The notes under the pieces are model-generated. The model saw nothing but the letters and a program-made list of their open reading frames with translations. It was not told the origin of the DNA and did no database searches. From Alishewanella agri BL06 (GTDB lineage Bacteria; Pseudomonadota; Gammaproteobacteria; Enterobacterales; Alteromonadaceae): DNA of 37,599 bases. Made by a program: the position numbers and the translations under genes. Positions 35,568 to 37,599 of the stretch are shown here, piece after piece. Position 1 is the first letter of the stretch, and every line of letters starts with the position of its first letter. The stretch lies in the NCBI RefSeq assembly GCF_000272005.1, contig NZ_AKKU01000014.1, forward strand, positions 1 to 37,599, written 5' to 3'.

Positions 35568-36545
35568 CTATCCTTGTTGTAATAATTCAGATAAATCTAT
35601 TAAGGCGGCATTAGCGCGGGAGATATAATTTGCCATGACCAGGCTATGGTTCGCCAGCACTCCAAAACCACTGCCATTTAGGATCATCGGGCTGTGAATG
35701 GGTTGTTGGGCAGCTTCCAGCTCCCGGATAATCTGTTGCAGACTGACCATTGCATTGCGCCGTTGCAGTACTTCGGCAAAATCAATTTCCACTGCTTTTA
35801 AAAAATGCAACAGTGCCCAGGTCGCGCCCCGAGCTTCATAAAATTCGTCGTCAATCTGCCACCAGCTGGTTTTGACATAGCGTCGATCTGGCGCTTCGGT
35901 TGACTGACGGGCGGCGACATCCCCGGCTAAATCGGTATTAAACCGCTCCTGGCCGACACTGGCGCTTAAACGCTGCGAGTAACTGCCGAGACGTTTTTCT
36001 ACATTTTTCAGCCAGTCACGCAAATTGTCCGCCCGCGCGTAAAACTGGCTATCAGTTTGTTTCGGATCGGCCAGGCCGTTGCGATATAAATATAATTGTC
36101 CGATCGCTTTGCGATATTCTGACTCGGCACTGGGCAACACCCAGCTGCGATGGTCAATATTTAATTGCGGCTGCGCAATACGCAAGAACGCATTTTCGGC
36201 AGATTGTGACTGCGAACGACTGAGATCTTTGCGCAGTGCCAGCGCCAGATCGCGTGACATCTCCAGCACACCAAATTCCCAGGCCGGCATATTGTCTAGC
36301 AGGCTAAATGGAGGCAGCACGTCGTTAGCCAGATAGCCACCCCGCTTTTGTAATAAGGTTTCTGTAACGCGGATTAGTGCAGTAGTCGTGCTGTAACCGA
36401 CAACCCGACTGCCGTCTTCCTGTTGCATACCCTGTTGAACGTCTTCGATGACCAAGTCCGGTTCACGGCTAACCCACCAGCCGCATAACCAAAGTAAGAT
36501 CAGCAATAACAGTGCAGAAACAGCCGCTATAGTGGTTTTGTTCAT
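35568..36545 (-). CDS. DUF2333 family protein, membrane-anchored
   Basis: From the ATG at 36545 the protein is 325 aa, with a single N-terminal membrane helix (about 6-24) and a large periplasmic, mostly helical domain. A TAGGA ribosome site lies about 9 nt upstream; the frame is open for 32 more codons, but that part overlaps the PCu(A)C gene. Segments such as GGYLANDVLPP, WEFGVLEMSRDL and SWWQIDDEFYEARG fit the DUF2333 family, whose function is unknown. It sits between a copper chaperone gene and an outer-membrane barrel gene. Confidence 0.85.
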   Translation of the reverse strand: MNKTTIAAVSALLLLILLWLCGWWVSREPDLVIEDVQQGMQQEDGSRVVGYSTTTALIRVTETLLQKRGGYLANDVLPPFSLLDNMPAWEFGVLEMSRDLALALRKDLSRSQSQSAENAFLRIAQPQLNIDHRSWVLPSAESEYRKAIGQLYLYRNGLADPKQTDSQFYARADNLRDWLKNVEKRLGSYSQRLSASVGQERFNTDLAGDVAARQSTEAPDRRYVKTSWWQIDDEFYEARGATWALLHFLKAVEIDFAEVLQRRNAMVSLQQIIRELEAAQQPIHSPMILNGSGFGVLANHSLVMANYISRANAALIDLSELLQQG

Positions 36546-36555
36546 CTGAATCGTC

Positions 36556-36990
36556 CTATCGGATTGGCATAGCAGTAACAGGTAATTCCAGTTGCAGCAC
36601 ACTGCCACTGGTAAAACGTAATTGAATGGGTACCTTCTCACCTAAAGCCAGCGACTGCTTCGGCTCAAATAGCATCAAATGCAGCCCCCCGGGTTGCATT
36701 TGCAGGGTGGCACCGGGTTCAAGTTCGATCCCTTCAACCTCCACCATGCGCATCATGCCATTTTGCTCGATATGGGTGTGCAGCTCAATCCGCTGAAACA
36801 GCGGGCTACTGGCAGCAACTAACTCCAGCATTTGCGGGCTTTGATTCTGAATACTGACATAGCCTGCCGTGACCGTGCGACCGGGCATAGGCAAGCGGAT
36901 TTCGCCCTGTACCAGCCGCACATCGGCAGCCTGAACGCCGGTGCTCTGTGCAAACCACAACAGACCCGCAATTATCAGACCTCTTAGCAT
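36556..36990 (-). CDS. Periplasmic copper chaperone, PCu(A)C family
   Basis: This 144-aa secreted protein has a signal peptide (cleavage about VQA-ADV, residue 21). It carries the complete copper-binding pattern H-x10-M-x21-H-x-M: H71, M82, H104 and M106. PCu(A)C proteins deliver copper(I) in the periplasm, often to the CuA centre of cytochrome oxidase. Usually a Sco gene or an oxidase gene is near; neither is visible here. It lies 30 nt after a small membrane protein gene and 10 nt before the DUF2333 gene, so all are likely co-transcribed. Confidence 0.9.
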   Translation of the reverse strand: MLRGLIIAGLLWFAQSTGVQAADVRLVQGEIRLPMPGRTVTAGYVSIQNQSPQMLELVAASSPLFQRIELHTHIEQNGMMRMVEVEGIELEPGATLQMQPGGLHLMLFEPKQSLALGEKVPIQLRFTSGSVLQLELPVTAMPIR

Positions 36991-37020
36991 TGCTCATTCC
37001 TGTATTACTGATAAGCAAGG

Positions 37021-37212
37021 CTATCTTACACCAAATCCGCTGAGCCGACAGCGTAAAACCGGCCAAAGCTGTTGCCAGAGTGCAGCAAACCAGGCAGGTT
37101 GGCCATGTTTGTAGCCATACCAGACTAACATGGCTGGCACTGCACCTAACAGTAGCCCCAGTAAAGGCAGCAGATAAATCAGTAATAAGGTGAAATCAAA
37201 CATGCCCAACAT
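37021..37212 (-). CDS. Small hypothetical membrane protein (63 aa)
   Basis: One or two membrane helices cover about residues 5-35 (FTLLLIYLLPLLGLLLGAVPA), followed by a basic, aromatic tail (WFAALWQQLWPVLRCRLSGFG). I do not recognise the family. The ATG follows directly after the stop of the Gln-rich gene, and a second ATG lies three codons in at 37203; neither has a strong ribosome site, so coupling to the upstream gene is likely. The tight position inside the run supports it being a real gene. Confidence 0.6.
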   Translation of the reverse strand: MLGMFDFTLLLIYLLPLLGLLLGAVPAMLVWYGYKHGQPAWFAALWQQLWPVLRCRLSGFGVR

Positions 37213-37482
37213 TTATTCAGCACCCTGCTGTACGGTTGCCGCCTTGCTTTGCTGAGCCAGCTGAATGTCACTCAACTGGTCCGGCTGCTGATTCATCAGT
37301 GCCGTTACAGTGAGTTTCATTGATTGCTCAGCTTGTTGTTGCACTTCGCTGGCCAACTGTTGTTTTAAATGGTACTGCTGCACTGCGAGCTGAATCGTCA
37401 GCTCCTGCTTGGTGTCCGCTAATAACTCAGTACTGCTTAAACCGAGGATCGAAATAAAGGCTACTGTAGTTAAGTTACGCAT
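37213..37482 (-). CDS. Small Gln-rich secreted hypothetical protein (89 aa)
   Basis: A clear signal peptide (about residues 1-22, ending LLA) is followed by a mature part of about 67 residues in which roughly one in four is glutamine. It looks helical, with no cysteine. A good AGGAG ribosome site lies 7-8 nt upstream of the ATG. I do not recognise a family. It is the first gene of the run 37213-37021-36556-35568-34815. The 117 bp before it are AT-rich and no confident promoter was found. Confidence 0.65.
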   Translation of the reverse strand: MRNLTTVAFISILGLSSTELLADTKQELTIQLAVQQYHLKQQLASEVQQQAEQSMKLTVTALMNQQPDQLSDIQLAQQSKAATVQQGAE

Positions 37483-37599
37483 GGTGTTGCTCCTGCAAAT
37501 TCAGTTCAGTGGTTCGGTACTGCTGCATTACTGAATTCAAGCTGCGTGCCAGCTAGCAAAATAGACTTAACTTATTGTTATTTAATGACAATTAAAAAA

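Noticed and set aside
1..37599. Mobile elements, CRISPR, tRNA or rRNA genes
   Set aside because: I saw no transposase frames, terminal inverted repeats, regularly spaced repeats or cloverleaf-like segments; nearly all sequence is accounted for by core genes.

Overview
The window is a dense, unbroken stretch of chromosome from a gammaproteobacterium. The proteins look most like those of the Alteromonadales-type Rheinheimera/Alishewanella group; this is a judgement from protein style (PanP, DUF2959, DUF2333 and TIGR04219 families), not from a search. I see no rRNA, tRNA, insertion sequence, prophage or CRISPR array. Almost every gene is a recognisable housekeeping gene.

Region 1 (1-5.8 kb): a small XRE-type regulator, an unannotated 57-residue membrane protein, erpA under a promoter that overlaps a near-perfect type-1 IscR site, then a plus-strand run clc-hemJ-pyrB-hemL (heme and pyrimidine synthesis plus a CLC chloride protein). 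Region 2 (5.8-12 kb, minus strand): mrcB (PBP1b), hrpB and a PepB-type aminopeptidase. Region 3 (12-18 kb, plus strand): dksA-gluQ-pcnB-folK-panB-panC-DUF72. pcnB appears to start at AUU, as in E. coli. Region 4 (18.1-22.3 kb): a UbiA/MenA-like prenyltransferase directly followed by frdABCD, a membrane-bound quinol:fumarate reductase. Region 5 (22.3-28.4 kb, minus strand): a DUF2959 lipoprotein, panP, yadH-yadG, ubiX and mpl. Region 6 (28.6-30.3 kb, plus strand): fbp and ppa. Region 7 (30.3-34.8 kb, minus strand): a receiver-GGDEF-EAL protein and a degenerate hybrid kinase with one intact receiver. Region 8 (34.8-37.5 kb, minus strand): a tight five-gene envelope operon comprising a Gln-rich secreted protein, a small membrane protein, a PCu(A)C copper chaperone, a DUF2333 protein and a TIGR04219 beta-barrel.

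The order erpA-clc-hemL-mrcB-hrpB-dksA-gluQ-pcnB-folK-panB-panC-...-yadH-yadG matches the E. coli 3-4 minute region as I remember it. Where E. coli has panD, this genome has the prenyltransferase-frd operon plus panP, whose product is an unrelated PLP-dependent aspartate decarboxylase that makes beta-alanine. PanB, PanC and PanP together would supply pantothenate without PanD. The prenyltransferase-frd pairing suggests that quinone supply and anaerobic fumarate respiration are expressed together. The most notable items are the IscR operator, the AUU start, panP in the panD slot, the prenyltransferase-frd operon, the kinase-dead signalling protein beside an EAL protein, the atypical CLC protein and the uncharacterised copper-linked envelope operon. 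I found no clear evidence of a wholly new system.
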